Assembly: GCA_014843695.1 (NCBI GenBank)
Contig: CM026393.1
Coordinates: 10,188,734 to 10,252,733, forward strand
Direction: 5' to 3'
DNA: 64,000 nt
Source of the DNA: Archivesica marissinica
Taxonomy: Eukaryota > Mollusca > Bivalvia > Venerida > Vesicomyidae
Shown: positions 42,054 through 55,247 of the stretch, piece by piece
Layout of the letters: each line of letters starts with the position of its first letter
How positions within the stretch are numbered: position 1 is the first letter of the stretch
Made by a program: the position numbers and the translations under genes
The notes under the pieces: generated by a model
The model's database searches: none
The model's input: the letters and a program-made list of their open reading frames with translations, nothing else
What the model was told of the DNA's origin: nothing

Positions 42054-45000
42054 TATCTATATAAGTGGATATGCTACTGGGATAGAGAGGATGGTGAGGA
42101 TATCTATATAAGTGGATATGCTACTGGGATGGTGAGGATATCTATATAAGTGGATATGCTACTGGGATAGAGAGGATGGTGAGGATATCTATATAAGTGG
42201 ATATGCTACTGGGATGGTGAGGATATCTATATAAGTGGATATGCTACTGGGATGGTGAGGATATCTCTATAAGTGGATATGCTACTGGGATAGAGAGGAT
42301 GGTGAGGATATCTATATAAGTGGATATGCTACTGGGATGGTGAGGATATCTATATAAGTGGATATGCTACTGGGATAGAGAGGATGGTGAGGATATCTAT
42401 ATAAGTGGATATGCTACTGGGATATAGAGGATGGTGAGGATATCTATATAAGTGGATATGCTACTGGGATAGAGAGGATGGTGCGGATATCTATATAAGT
42501 GGATATGCTACTGGGATGGTGAGGATATCTCTATAAGTGGATATGCTACTGGGATAGAGAGAGGTGAGGATATCTATATAAGTGGATATGCTACTGGGAT
42601 GGTGAGGATATCTCTATAAGTGGATATGCTACTGGGATAGAGAGAGGTGAGGATATCTATATAAGTGGATATGCTACTGGGATGGTGAGGATATCTATAT
42701 AAGTGGATATGCTACTGGGATAGAGAGGATGGTGAGGATATCTATATAAGTGGATATGCTACTGGGATATAGAGGATGGTGAGGATATCTCTATAAGTGG
42801 ATATGCTACTGGGATAGAGAGGATGGTGCGGATATCTATATAAGTGGATATGCTACTGGGATGGTGAGGATATCTATATAAGTGGATATGCTACTGGGAT
42901 AGAGAGAATGGTGCGGATATCTATATAAGTGGATATGCTACTGGGATAGAGAGAGGTGAGGATATCTATATAAGTGGATATGCTACTGGGATGGTGAGGA
43001 TATCTCTATAAGTGGATATGCTACTGGGATAGAGAGAGGTGAGGATATCTATATAAGTGGATATGCTACTGGGATGGTGAGGATATCTCTATAAGTGGAT
43101 ATGCTACTGGGATAGAGAGAATGGTGCGGATATCTATATAAGTGGATATGCTACTGGGATAGAGAGAGGTGAGGATATCTATATAAGTGGATATGCTACT
43201 GGGATAGAGAGAGGTGAGGATATCTATATAAGTGGATATGCTACTGGGATAGAGAGAATGGTGCGGATATCTATATAAGTGGATATGCTACTGGGATAGA
43301 GAGAATGGTGAGGATATCTATATAAGTGGATATGCTACTGGGATAGAGAGAGGTGAGGATATCTATATAAGTGGATATGCTACTGGGATAGAGAGGATGG
43401 TGAGGATATCTATATAAGTGGATATGCTACTGGGATGGTGAGGATATCTCTATAAGTGGATATGCTACTGGGATAGAGAGAATGGTGAGGATATCTCTAT
43501 AAGTGGATATGCTACTGGGATAGAGAGGATGGTGAGGATATCTCTATAAGTGGATATGCTACTGGGATAGAGAGAATGGTGCGGATATCTATATAAGTGG
43601 ATATGCTACTGGGATAGAGAGGATGGTGAGGATATCTATATAAGTGGATATGCTACTGGGATGGTGAGGATATCTATATAAGTGGATATGCTACTGGGAT
43701 AGAGAGGATGGTGCGGATATCTATATAAGTGGATATGCTACTGGGATAGAGAGGATGTGAGGATATCTATATAAGTGGATATGCTACTGGGATGGTGAGG
43801 ATATCTGTATAAGTGGATATGCTACTGGGATAGAGAGGATGGTGAGGATATCTATATAAGTGGATATGCTACTGGGATGGTGAGGATATCTATATAAGTG
43901 GATATGCTACTGGGATGGTGAGGATATCTCTATAAGTGGATATGCTACTGGGATAGAGAGGATGGTGCGGATATCTATATAAGTGGATATGCTACTGGGA
44001 TGGTGAGGATATCTATATAAGTGGATATGCTACTGGGATAGAGAGGATGGTGCGGATATCTATATAAGTGGATATGCTACTGGGATGGTGAGGATATCTC
44101 TATAAGTGGATATGCTACTGGGATAGAGAGAATGGTGCGGATATCTATATAAGTGGATATGCTACTGGGATGGTGAGGATATCTCTATAAGTGGATATGC
44201 TACTGGGATAGAGATGTGAGGATATCTATAAGTGGATATGCTACTGGGATGGTGAGGATATCTCTATAAGTGGATATGCTACTGGGATAGAGAGGATGGT
44301 GAGGATATCTATATAAGTGGATATGCTACTGGGATAGAGAGATGGTGAGGATATCTCTATAAGTGGATATGCTACTGGGATAGAGAGGATGGTGAGGATA
44401 TCTATATAAGTGGATATGCTACTGGGATGGTGAGGATATCTCTATAAGTGGATATGCTACTGGGATAGAGAGAATGGTGCGGATATCTATATAAGTGGAT
44501 ATGCTACTGGGATAGAGAGAGGTGAGGATATCTATATAAGTGGATATGCTACTGGGATAGAGAGAGGTGAGGATATCTATATAAGTGGATATGCTACTGG
44601 GATAGAGAGGTGAGGATATCTATATAAGTGGATATGCTACTGGGATGGTGAGGATATCTCTATAAGTGGATATGCTACTGGGATAGAGAGGATGGTGAGG
44701 ATATCTATATAAGTGGATATGCTACTGGGATGGTGAGGATATCTCTATAAGTGGATATGCTACTGGGATGGTGAGGATATCTATATAAGTGGATAGTAGA
44801 GGGATGGTGAGGATATCTATATAAGTGGATATGCTACTGGGATAGAGAGGATGGTGAGGATATCTATATAAGTGGATATGCTACTGGGATGGTGAGGATA
44901 TCTATATAAGTGGATATGCTACTGGGATGGTGAGGATATCTCTATAAGTGGATATGCTACTGGGATAGAGAGGATGGTGAGGATATCTATATAAGTGGAT

Positions 45001-48000
45001 ATGCTACTGGGATAGAGAGAGGTGAGGATATCTATATAAGTGGATATGCTACTGGGATGGTGAGGATATCTCTATAAGTGGATATGCTACTGGGATAGAG
45101 AGGATGGTGAGGATATCTATATAAGTGGATATGCTACTGGGATGGTGAGGATATCTCTATAAGTGGATATGCTACTGGGATAGAGAGAGGTGAGGATATC
45201 TATATAAGTGGATATGCTACTGGGATAGAGAGGATGGTGAGGATATCTATATAAGTGGATATGCTACTGGGATGGTGAGGATATCTCTATAAGTGGATAT
45301 GCTACTGGGATAGAGAGATGGTGAGGATATCTATATAAGTGGATATGCTACTGGGATAGAGAGGATGGTGAGGATATCTATATAAGTGGATATGCTACTG
45401 GGATAGAGAGGATGGTGAGGATATCTATATAAGTGGATATGCTACTGGGATATAGAGGATGGTGAGGATATCTCTATAAGTGGATATGCTACTGGGATAG
45501 AGAGGATGGTGCGGATATCTATATAAGTGGATATGCTACTGGGATGGTGAGGATATCTCTATAAGTGGATATGCTACTGGGATAGAGAGAATGGTGCGGA
45601 TATCTATATAAGTGGATATGCTACTGGGATAGAGAGAGGTGAGGATATCTATATAAGTGGATATGCTACTGGGATGGTGAGGATATCTCTATAAGTGGAT
45701 ATGCTACTGGGATAGAGAGAGGTGAGGATATCTATATAAGTGGATATGCTACTGGGATGGTGAGGATATCTCTATAAGTGGATATGCTACTGGGATAGAG
45801 AGAATGGTGCGGATATCTATATAAGTGGATATGCTACTGGGATAGAGAGAGATATCTATATAAGTGGATATGCTACTGGGATGGTGAGGATATCTCTATA
45901 AGTGGATATGCTACTGGGATAGAGAGAGGTGAGGATATCTATATAAGTGGATATGCTACTGGGATGGTGAGGATATCTCTATAAGTGGATATGCTACTGG
46001 GATAGAGAGAATGGTGCGGATATCTATATAAGTGGATATGCTACTGGGATAGAGAGAGGTGAGGATATCTATATAAGTGGATATGCTACTGGGATGGTGA
46101 GGATATCTCTATAAGTGGATATGCTACTGGGATAGAGAGGATGATATCTATATAAGTGGATATGCTACTGGGATGGTGAGGATATCTATATAAGTGGATA
46201 TGCTACGGGGATAGAGAGGATGGTGCGGATATCTATATAAGTGGATATGCTACTGGGATGGTGAGGATATCTCTATAAGTGGATATGCTACTGGGATAGA
46301 GAGAATGGTGCGGATATCTATATAAGTGAATATGCCACTGGGATAGAGAGAGAGGTGAGGATATCTATGTAAGTGGATATGCTACTGGGATGGTGAGGAT
46401 ATCTCTATAAGTGGATATGCTACTGGGATAGAGAGAATGGTGCGGATATCTATATAAGTGGATATGCTACTGGGATAGAGAGAGGTGAGGATATCTATAT
46501 AAGTGGATATGCTACTTGGATAGAGAGGATATCTCTATAAGTGGATATGCTACTGGGATAGAGAGAATGGTGCGGATATCTATATAAGTGGATATGCTAC
46601 TGGGATAGAGAGAGGTGAGGATATCTATATAAGTGGATATGCTACTGGGATAGAGAGAGGTGAGGATATCTAAATAAGTGGATATGCTACTGGGATGGTG
46701 AGGATATCTCTATAAGTGGATATGCTATTGGGATAGAGAGAATGGTGAGGATATCTATATAAGTGGATATGCTACTGGTATAGAGAGGATGGTGAGGATA
46801 TCTCTATAAGTGGATATGCTACTGGGATAGAGAGGATGGTGAGGATATCTCTAAGTGGATATGCTACTGGAATGGTGAGGATATCTCTATACGTGGATAT
46901 GTTACTGTGATAGAGAGGATGGTGAGGATATCTCTATAGGTGGATATGTTACTGTGATGGTGAGGATATCTCTATACGTGGATATGCTACTGGGATAGAG
47001 AGGATGGTGAGGATATCTATATAAGTGGATATGCTACTGGGATAGAGAGGATGGTGAGGATATCTCTATACGTGGATATGCTACTGGGATGGAGAGAATG
47101 GTGAGGATATCTCTATAAGTGGATATGCTACTGGGATAGAGAGGATGGTGAGGATATCTCTATAAGTAGATATGCTACTGTGATAGAGAGAATGGTGAGG
47201 ATATCTCTATAAGTGGATATGCTACTGGGGTAGAGGATGGTGCGGATATCTCTATAAGTGGATATGCTACTGGGATAGAGAGGATGGTAAGGATATCTCT
47301 ATAAGTGGATATGCTACTGTGATAGAGAGAATGGTGAGGATACCTCTATAAGTGGATATGCTACTGGGATAGAAAGCATGGTGAGGATATCTATATAAGT
47401 GGATATGCTACTGGGATGGTGAGGATATCTCTATAAGTGGATATGCTACTGGGATAGAGAGAATGGTGAGGATATCTATATAAGTGGATATGTTACTGGG
47501 ATGGTGAGGATATCTATATAGGTTGATATGCTACTGGGATGGTGAGGATATCTCTATAAGTGGATATGCTACTGGGATAGAGAGAATGGTGAGGATACCT
47601 ATAAGTGGATATGCTACTGGGATAGAGAGAATGGTGAGGATATCTCTATAAGTGGATATGCTACTGGGATAGAGAGAATGGTGAGGATACCTATAAGTGG
47701 ATATGCTACTGGGATAGAGAGGATGGTGAGGATATCTCTATAAGTGGATATGCTACTGGGATAGAGAGGATGGTGAGGATATCTCTAAGTGGATATGCTA
47801 CTGGGATGGTGAGGATATCTCTATACGTGGATATGTTACTGTGATAGAGAGGATGGTGAGGATATCTCTATACGTGGATATGTTACTGTGATGGTGAGGA
47901 TATCTCTATACGTGGATATGCTACTGGGATAGAGAAGATGGTGAGGATATCTATATAAGTGGATATGCTACTGGGATAGAGAGGATGGTGATGATATCTC

Positions 48001-50370
48001 TATACGTGGATATGCTACTGGGATGGAGAGAATGGTGAGGATATCTCTATAAGTGGATATGCTACTGGGATAGAGAGGATGTTGAGGATATCTCTATAAG
48101 TAGATATGCTACTGTGATAGAGAGAATGGTGAGGATATCTCTATAAGTGGATATGCTACTGGGGTAGAGGATGGTGAGGATATCTCTATAAGTGGATATC
48201 CTATTGGGATAGAGAGGATGGTAAGGATATCTCTATAAGTGGATATGCTACTGTGATAGAGAGAATGGTGAGGATACCTCTATAAGTGGATATGCTACTG
48301 GGATAGAAAGCATGTGAGGATATCTATATAAGTGGATATGCTACTGGGATGGTGAGGATATCTCTATAAGTGGTATGCTACAGGGATAGAGAGAATGGTG
48401 AGGATATCTATATAAGTGGATATGTTACTGGGATGGTGAGGATATCTATATAGGTGGATATGCTACTGGGATGGTGAGGATATCTCTATAAGTGGATATG
48501 CTACTGGGATAGAGAGAATGGTGAGGATATCTCTATAAGTGGATATGCTACTGGGATAGAGAGGATAGTGAGGATATCTATATAGGTGGATATGCTACTG
48601 GGATGGTGAGGATATCTCTATAAGTGGATATGCTACTGGGATAGAGAGAATGGTGAGGATACCTATAAGTGGATATGCTACTGGGATAGAGAGAATGGTG
48701 AGGATATCTCTATAAGTGGATATGCTACTGGGATAGAGAGAATGGTGAGGATACCTATAAGTGGATATGCTACTGGGATAGAGAGGATGGTGAGGATATC
48801 TCTATAAGTGGATATGCTACTGAGATAGAGAGAATGGTGAGGATACCTATAAGTGGATATGCTACTGGGATAGAGAGAATGGTGAGGATACCTATAAGTG
48901 GATATGTTACTGTGATATAGAGGATGGTGAGGATATCTCTATACGTGTATATGCTACTGGGATAGAGAGGATGGTGACGATATCTCTATATATGTATATG
49001 CTACTGTGATATAGAGGATGGTGAGGATATCTCTATAAGTGGATATGCTACTGGGATAGAGAGGATGTTGAGGATATCTCTATAAGTAGATATGCTACTG
49101 TGATAGAGAGAATGGTGAGGATATCTCTATAAGTGGATATGCTACTGGGGTAGAGGATGGTGAGGATATCTCTATAAGTGGATATCCTATTGGGATAGAG
49201 AGGATGGTAAGGATATCTCTATAAGTGGATATGCTACTGTGATAGAAAGAATGGTGAGGATACCTCTATAAGTGGATATGCTACTGGGATAGAAAGCATG
49301 GTGAGGATATCTATATAAGTGGATATGCTACTGGGATGGTGAGGATATCTCTATAAGTGGTATGCTACAGGGATAGAGAGGATGGTGAGGATATCTATAT
49401 AAGTGGATATGTTACTGGGATGGTGAGGATATCTATATAGGTGGATATGCTACTGGGATGGTGAGGATATCTCTATAAGTGGATATGCTACTGGGATGGG
49501 TGGTGAGGATATCTCTATAAGTGGATATGCTACTGGGATAGAGAGGATGGTGAGGATATCTATATAGGTGGATATGCTACTGGGATGGTGAGGATATCTC
49601 TATAAGTGGATATGCTACTGGGATAGAGAGAATGGTGAGGATACCTATAAGTGGATATGCTACTGGGATAGAGAGGATGGTGAGGATATCTCTATATGGA
49701 TATGCTACTGGGATGTGGTGAGGATATCTCTATAAGTGGATATGCTACTGGGATAGAGAGAATGGTGAGGATACCTATAAGTGGATATGCTACTGGGATA
49801 GAGAGAATGGTGAGGATACCTATAAGTGGATATGTTACTGTGATATAGAGGATGGTGAGGATATCTCTATACGTGTATATGCTACTGGGATAGAGAGGAT
49901 GGTGACGATATCTCTATATATGTATATGCTACTGTGATATAGAGGATGGTGAGGATATCTCTATAAGTGGATATGATACTGGGATAGAGAGGATAGTGAG
50001 GATATCTATATAAGTGGATATGCTACTGTGATAGAGAGAATGGTGAGGATATCTCTATAAGTGGATATGCTACTGGGATATAGAGGATGGTGAGGATATC
50101 TCTATAAGTGGATATGCTACTGGGATAGAGTGAATGGTTCGGATATCTATATAAGTGGATATGCTACTGGGATAGAGAGGATGGTGAGGATATCTCTATA
50201 AGTGGATATGCTACTGTGATAGAGAGAATGGTGAGGATATCTCTATAAGTAGATATGCTACTGGGATAGAGAGGATGGCGCGGATATCTCTATAAGTGGA
50301 TATGCTACTGGGATAGAGAGGATGGTGATGATATCTCTATAAGTGGATATGCTACTGGGATAGTGAGAAT
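42054..50370. repeat. Satellite F, 47/43/38-bp tandem array
   Basis: About 190 units. The long form is GGATATCTATATAAGTGGAT, ATGCTACTGGGATAGAGAGG, ATGGTGA (47 bp). The 38-bp form lacks 9 bp (AGAGAGGAT) between GAT direct repeats, and a 43-bp form has AGAGAGAGGTGA. CTATATAAG alternates with CTCTATAAG. The left part is homogeneous; from about 46.8 kb units diverge more (TACTGTGATAG, CTATACGTGG, GATACCTATAAG) and fall into larger blocks. It ends at about 50370 in unique sequence. Confidence 0.97.
46855..49950. repeat. Higher-order repeats of about 0.93-0.99 kb in satellite F
   Basis: A series of marked units recurs three times. The marker GCTACTGGGGTAGAGGATGG is at 47221, 48155 and 49141, spaced 934 and 986 bp. 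The second and third copies also share GATATCCTATTGGG and GTGGTATGCTACAGGG, so they are closer to each other than to the first. Confidence 0.8.
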
Positions 50371-50470
50371 GATCTGCAGATAGAAAAATCCTTATAATGT
50401 AATAATATATCAATGAGGCACCTTTATATTGGCTCTTCAAATACAGAAGTGGTACTGGAATCGTGTCTTC
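50371..50470. other. Short unique spacer
   Basis: About 100 bp between satellite F and the 33-bp minisatellite, with nothing recognisable. Confidence 0.5.
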
Positions 50471-50820
50471 AACTTTATCTGTACTGTCCATACTCCCCCA
50501 TTCAACTTAATCTGTACTGTCCATACTCGCCCATTCAACTTTATCTGTACTGTCCATACTTGCCCATTCAACTTTATCTGTACTGTCCATACTCGCCCAT
50601 TCAACTTTATCTGCACTGTCCATACTCGCCCATTCAACTTTATCTGTACTGTCCATACTCGCCCATTCAACTTTATCTGCACTGTCCATTCGCGCCCATT
50701 CAACTTTATCCGTACTGTCCATACTCGCCCATTCAACTTTATCTGTACTGTCCATACTCGCCAATTCAACTGTATCTGTACTGTCCATACTCGTCCATTC
50801 AACTTTATCTGTACTGTCCA
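50471..50820. repeat. 33-bp minisatellite (10 units plus a partial one)
   Basis: Units of AACTTTATCTGTACTGTCCA then TACTCGCCCATTC repeat every 33 bp from 50471. The last is cut after TGTCCA, where the gene fragment begins. As 33 is a multiple of three, the + strand frame (repeating LYLYCPYSPIQ) stays open and joins the downstream fragment; other frames on both strands stay open too, which argues against coding selection. Confidence 0.95.
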
Positions 50821-51660
50821 GACCAGTGGCAAAATCCATTCGACTTAGAAGATGTACCTGAAATGTTGATTAACATATTCACTGGTTTGGTTACATCTCA
50901 AGATATAGCCACATCACTGACTGGTTACATGGAAAATGGGAATAAACGTTCAGTCGAGTTCTTTGAGGAGAGATTGTGTGACGACAACAAGGTAGTTAGC
51001 TTTTGGAAGCCCGATGGAAGAATTAAACCATTAACATTTGCTGATATGAAACCAAGTGTCACACCGCAATCGAAACAGCTGAAGATCAGTTCAGAAGTAC
51101 TCTTCTGGCGATTATTAGCCGTTGCAAAACAAAGAAATGTTGATCTGAAAACTGTTATAAAACATGAGTTAGCCGCTGTACCCCCTACGCTATTCAATGA
51201 CGACGGAACAATTCGAAAGTCTACAAAGTCAGATCTTGCATGCAAGATAGAATCTATATGCCCAGCTCACACGGACATATCCAGCCAAGAACCATTGCAA
51301 AGCACCGTATACATTATTGATGGAATGGCCATGTTGCAGACACTGAATGATAGATTGTTCAAGACATTTGATGAATTAGCAAATAGTGTTATGAATAGAC
51401 TTATATCAACCATGCGTGGTAGGCTATCAGTTGTAACTTGTGTTATTGTATTCGATCGATACAACACGCCTGACTCGATTAAAAATGCTGAGCGCAACCG
51501 ATGAGCTGGTGGTAGTGAAACTGTGTCACATGTAGTCTTGGGTGCACGCAATGTTCCAAATTACAAACGATTCTTGAAACATTCAAAGAACAAAGGCTCA
51601 TTGACATCTCATATTTCAGAGTACCTAGAACTAGCGAGAGGAGTTGGCAGTATTGAGAGT
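50821..51660 (+). pseudogene. Broken fragment of an unidentified, probably multicopy invertebrate protein gene
   Basis: An open frame of 227 codons from 50821 has normal amino-acid composition and ends at TGA (51502-51504). The same frame continues for 52 more codons of equally plausible protein to 51660, so the TGA is probably a nonsense mutation. It sits in CGATGAGCT where CGA at the arginine of an ER-NRR-like motif would be expected, as produced by CpG decay. Recognisable pieces are ERLCDDNKVVSFWKP, STVYIIDGMAMLQ and [20 protein letters not shown]. From memory these match a large family of uncharacterised invertebrate proteins with an IDGMA...FD.Y...SIK..ER pattern; I know no firm function. 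Upstream it fuses to a minisatellite, downstream it stops at a GACA microsatellite, and no ATG or splice site is convincing. Confidence 0.6.
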
Positions 51661-52061
<401 letters not shown>

Positions 52062-52166
52062 CCGAATGCGCTTCAATTCCATGTTTGTTTTACATGTCCC
52101 GTACATAGTACCGTTGCAAGAGATCTCGGTTTATAGTCCCGTCTGAAACACTGTTAATATTATTAT

Positions 52167-52236
52167 GGTACGGCGGGAGATCGAATATGCGATCCTTGGA
52201 TTCTAAATTATTGACCCGTCTATACAATTTATGCAA
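52167..52236 (-). mobile_element. Possible tRNA-like SINE relic
   Basis: On the minus strand about 70 bp resemble a tRNA: an anticodon-arm-like TTTAGAATCC, a B-box-like ATATTCGATCTCC, and GCCGTACC at the 3' end like an acceptor strand. The 5' half and A box are poorly preserved and the acceptor stem does not pair, so it is not a working tRNA gene. Confidence 0.35.
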
Positions 52237-52854
52237 ATACTAGTATAATTATATTGAAATAAAATGTGGCTCCTTTCTGCAATGGCAGACACATTGAACA
52301 TATAACAAACTGCGGACGCTATATATATATATAGAGGGGAAATGCGGGCGCTATGGATGCATAGAGAAAAAGCGGGCGCTATGAATTACATAGTAACTTG
52401 CTGGTGATATAGTTTTTAATTGCGGACACTCGAATTATGAGATAATTTTAATAAGATTATATTCAAACTAGGGATGGCAACGAATAGCGATTTAGGTATT
52501 CGAATATTCGGTCGGGAAGATATTCGAATATTCGGATATTTGATATAATTCTGTGAAAAACTCAAAATATCCCAAACACATAAATGTTCACAATTAATCT
52601 ACTTTCTGTTTTATGTCCTACGTCATATCTTCTTCCACGACTCAATCAGTTATTGTTATCGTCCACTGTACACGCTACCATTCCCGATGAGACTTAAGTT
52701 AGTACACCAAATTAATACCTATGCTATTATATATAATAAATGAAGAATTCTATATATGAACATGCTAAACTTTATTCAAATTCAATTACCTGGAAACATT
52801 TCAATGTGTAATAAATTTCAAACATACAATATGTATGTCCATAAATTTCAACGG
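52237..52854. other. AT-rich intergenic sequence with a possible hAT-type end
   Basis: No gene seen. Four GCGGRCGCTAT-like words recur at 52311, 52343, 52371 and 52421. At 52469-52542, TAGGGATGGCAACGAATA is followed by two copies of TATTCGAATATTCGG (52497 and 52521). AGGGATGGCAA with nearby TTCGAATATTCG recalls hAT transposon termini, but no matching inverted end was found. Confidence 0.35.
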
Positions 52855-54170
52855 GTAGTAATAATAATATATTTATTGTTCCTCCAATATTGAAGATTTT
52901 AACATATATACATGCAAGACAATATTAATGAACATACATATTTACATAAATGAAAATGTACAAGAATGTCATTTACAACATACATTTTTAACACAGAATC
53001 GTATGCGACAACACTCGAGTGCAGTTGGGGTTCTGATATATGTTTGTATACTGTATCCTACGGACTGACGAAAATGAAACCATTTAGCGAGATATTAATT
53101 AACACTATCTAAAACTATTGTCAAAAATAAACTCAACAAAATGAAAGATTGATTTGGACCTGAATGTATAAATGACAAGACCTTTTAGTATGTAAATTTT
53201 AGTAAGTAATATTAATGAAATTTAAATTGCACAAAGCCATTATACTTATGACTTGCTTGTATCAGAGATAAGGAGGAAATAATACCAATTTTAACCAAAT
53301 CTAGGAAGCCAAAATTAACCTCGACTTAACGCGAAAACGAAAGTTAAGTCTAAAGTATTGGCATAGATTTAATTATTAAATATTCATTTAGTACCATAAC
53401 TCTTACCGAAATCTTAACCCGAAACGAAATAGCAAGAATATGCGACACAGGCGACTATGTACTAATAGAATGTTTGGTCAGTTGGTGTCAATAACTTACA
53501 TCTCATAACCAAAACAAAAAGAAACAACTTTAAATTCTTATACGACATTGGAAATATACAACCATTTCGAAGCAATGACATCTTAAGTAATACACATACA
53601 TTCACTATATAATAATACTATTCAAAATAGAAATTTTACAACTTGTATAAGGCATACAAAACACAAACACATCGGATATATGAATTGCCGCAGTTGTCAT
53701 TAGAAGTACATCACATACATGATGTAACTATTGACTACTGAGTCATAAATAGTGGCCTACTATACACTATAACTGTTTAATGCATGATGCGCCACAGAAT
53801 ATTACCAACGCTATAATGAGTCAACCAGTATCCGTCGGTATCTGCAGCCATTGTAACATAAAACCAACACTGTTCCTTTGGGCTCATGGATAACGTCTGC
53901 GCAAACGTTTCAACGCCGTGATGCTTTATGGTAGCATCCCACAATTCAAGTTGAGCGGAACTATTTACTGTGCAGAAACAAACCAAGTGAACAGTTGGGT
54001 CTTCAGCTAGGTAACCACACTTGTGACACTTTTGAACAAAAGTTCTTGACACTACTTTAGCAATGCAATCCATTACAAAAGTACACATAAATAATAGTTT
54101 TGGGTTTGATTTCGCAGTTGCCCATAATATACACGGATGGTTAACGATCTCACCATGCGTGCACATTAAA
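52855..54170 (-). mobile_element. 5'-truncated LINE copy (C-terminal end plus 3' UTR)
   Basis: Read on the minus strand, an open frame with a LINE-like zinc domain (54166-53777) is followed by about 0.9 kb of AT-rich 3' UTR. It ends with GGAGGAACAATAAATATA and a short TTATTATTA tail at about 52855, as expected for a LINE 3' end. Its 5' end abuts the hAT relic at about 54170, so it probably inserted into that element. Confidence 0.5.
53777..54166 (-). pseudogene. C-terminal fragment of a LINE reverse transcriptase protein (zinc-binding end)
   Basis: A 129-residue open frame. Its centre, CHKCGYLAEDPTVHLVCFC, fits the C-x2-C ... H-x4-C cysteine/histidine pattern near the C terminus of CR1/Jockey-type LINE proteins, and is followed by LELWDATIKHHG, as in those proteins (C, then a basic or LW-containing helix). 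The reverse transcriptase and endonuclease domains that should come before it are missing, so this is a 5'-truncated copy. The first ATG is not a real start. An unrelated zinc-binding host protein is possible, but the AATAAA and TTA tail downstream favour a LINE. Confidence 0.5.
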
Positions 54171-54173
54171 ACT

Positions 54174-54790
54174 CATTGTCACAACCTTTTTGAACGTTGT
54201 TCTTGTTCAAAACAATAATGTTGTCAACAAGAGAAGTGCATAATCTGTTCCTTAGCTTGTTGATAAGTAGACCGAGATGCGTTCGGATGGGACTGACGTT
54301 GTTGATACTGACAGTAGTCTACGGGCGACGTGAGCGACAGTGGGGGAATTTCAGTTCATTTTCACGCCACCACTCAAGGGGTTTCACATGGGGATCCATT
54401 TTCTCGAGCAGACAGCTCTTTAACTCATCAGACTGTTCATTTTCGTTTGTCTTAAACACTAGAAAGTTCAATTCCCTACGCTTATGCGTAGGCTCACAGT
54501 CACCACTAGTGTCACGTGAAGACAGTTTCAATGGTACATCCTCCACGTAGGTTTCCAGTGGCGAAATCCATCTACTGGGAGTTTTCACAAATGAAGTCAT
54601 TGGCACTTGCGTTTTAGAGTCATATGAACTGCTTTCCGTTGAAGGGTGTTTGTTTTTCAAGTTGTTATTCAGATTTGATGTTGTGCCAGAATATGTTAAG
54701 TCCATTTTTCACAAATTACACCTAGCAGTTTTCTTATTCTGAGAGCGAGTGAAGTATTTCCAAACGTGTGACTGAGCAGGCATAACAAAA
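54174..54790 (-). pseudogene. hAT (ZBED-type) transposase relic: BED finger joined to hAT dimerisation end, core deleted
   Basis: Minus strand. Residues from SHVWKYFTRSQNKKTARCNL through YSGTTSNLNNNLKNKHPS form a BED zinc finger (W, Y-F, C-x2-C, TTSNL...L..KHP). Its second cysteine codon is TGA and one histidine is replaced by Asn. A linker follows, then ELKSCLLEKMDPHVKPLEWW and RENELKFPH, the start of the hAT C-terminal dimerisation domain. The rest of that domain is visible only across frame changes (VSINNVSP, then LLINKLRNRLCTSLVDNIIV, LNKNN). The roughly 400-residue RNase H-like catalytic region normally between finger and dimerisation domain is absent. The longest clean frame is 54705-54319. 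The product could not move itself. Confidence 0.75.
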
Positions 54791-54929
54791 TCATACTTTA
54801 AATAGTACTTTTGGGTAATATTGAGCAGTTAATTAATTTTTTTTTAATACACATGGGCGTGAATGTTGCTGCAAACTTTCAGTGATATTTCAAAGGTATT
54901 TTCTCGGCAAAACAATTTTAAAATCATAT

Positions 54930-55090
54930 CAAACATTTATTTATGTAAATAATGTATCCATTTGATTTATTGATTGTGTGTCTCTTATCCATTCCGAGAA
55001 ACAGCTGCTAATTAGTTCAACCGCGATCTGGTCGAGGTTGATAACTGATTTTTTAAAACATTTCTTAATTGCGCATTAGTGCTTTTTTTC
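54930..55090 (+). mobile_element. Relic of a + strand LINE 3' UTR
   Basis: Aligns with the 3' UTR of the + strand LINE at about 62905-63040. GTAAATAATG (54945; 62910) and CTGCTAATTAG (55006; 62972) are equally spaced in both, and GATAACTGATTTT-TAAAA then ATTTCTTAAT is shared. Identity is about 80% over the best 68 bp. It is a second, older or related, heavily 5'-truncated copy. Confidence 0.65.
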
Positions 55091-55247
55091 CATTTCAATA
55101 TTTCAAAAGTTCTGGTTTTATTAGGTTTATTCAGTTCATTATTTACAAATATTTACAAAATAATACACACATGTATTAACACAATAATCATACATTCAAA
55201 AGCAATGTACATTATAATAATGCATAGATAGATATATATGAATTGAA

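Noticed and set aside
50413..50820. N-terminal 136 codons joined to the gene fragment at 50821
   Set aside because: Made of minisatellite units whose frames are open on both strands; not part of the protein family.
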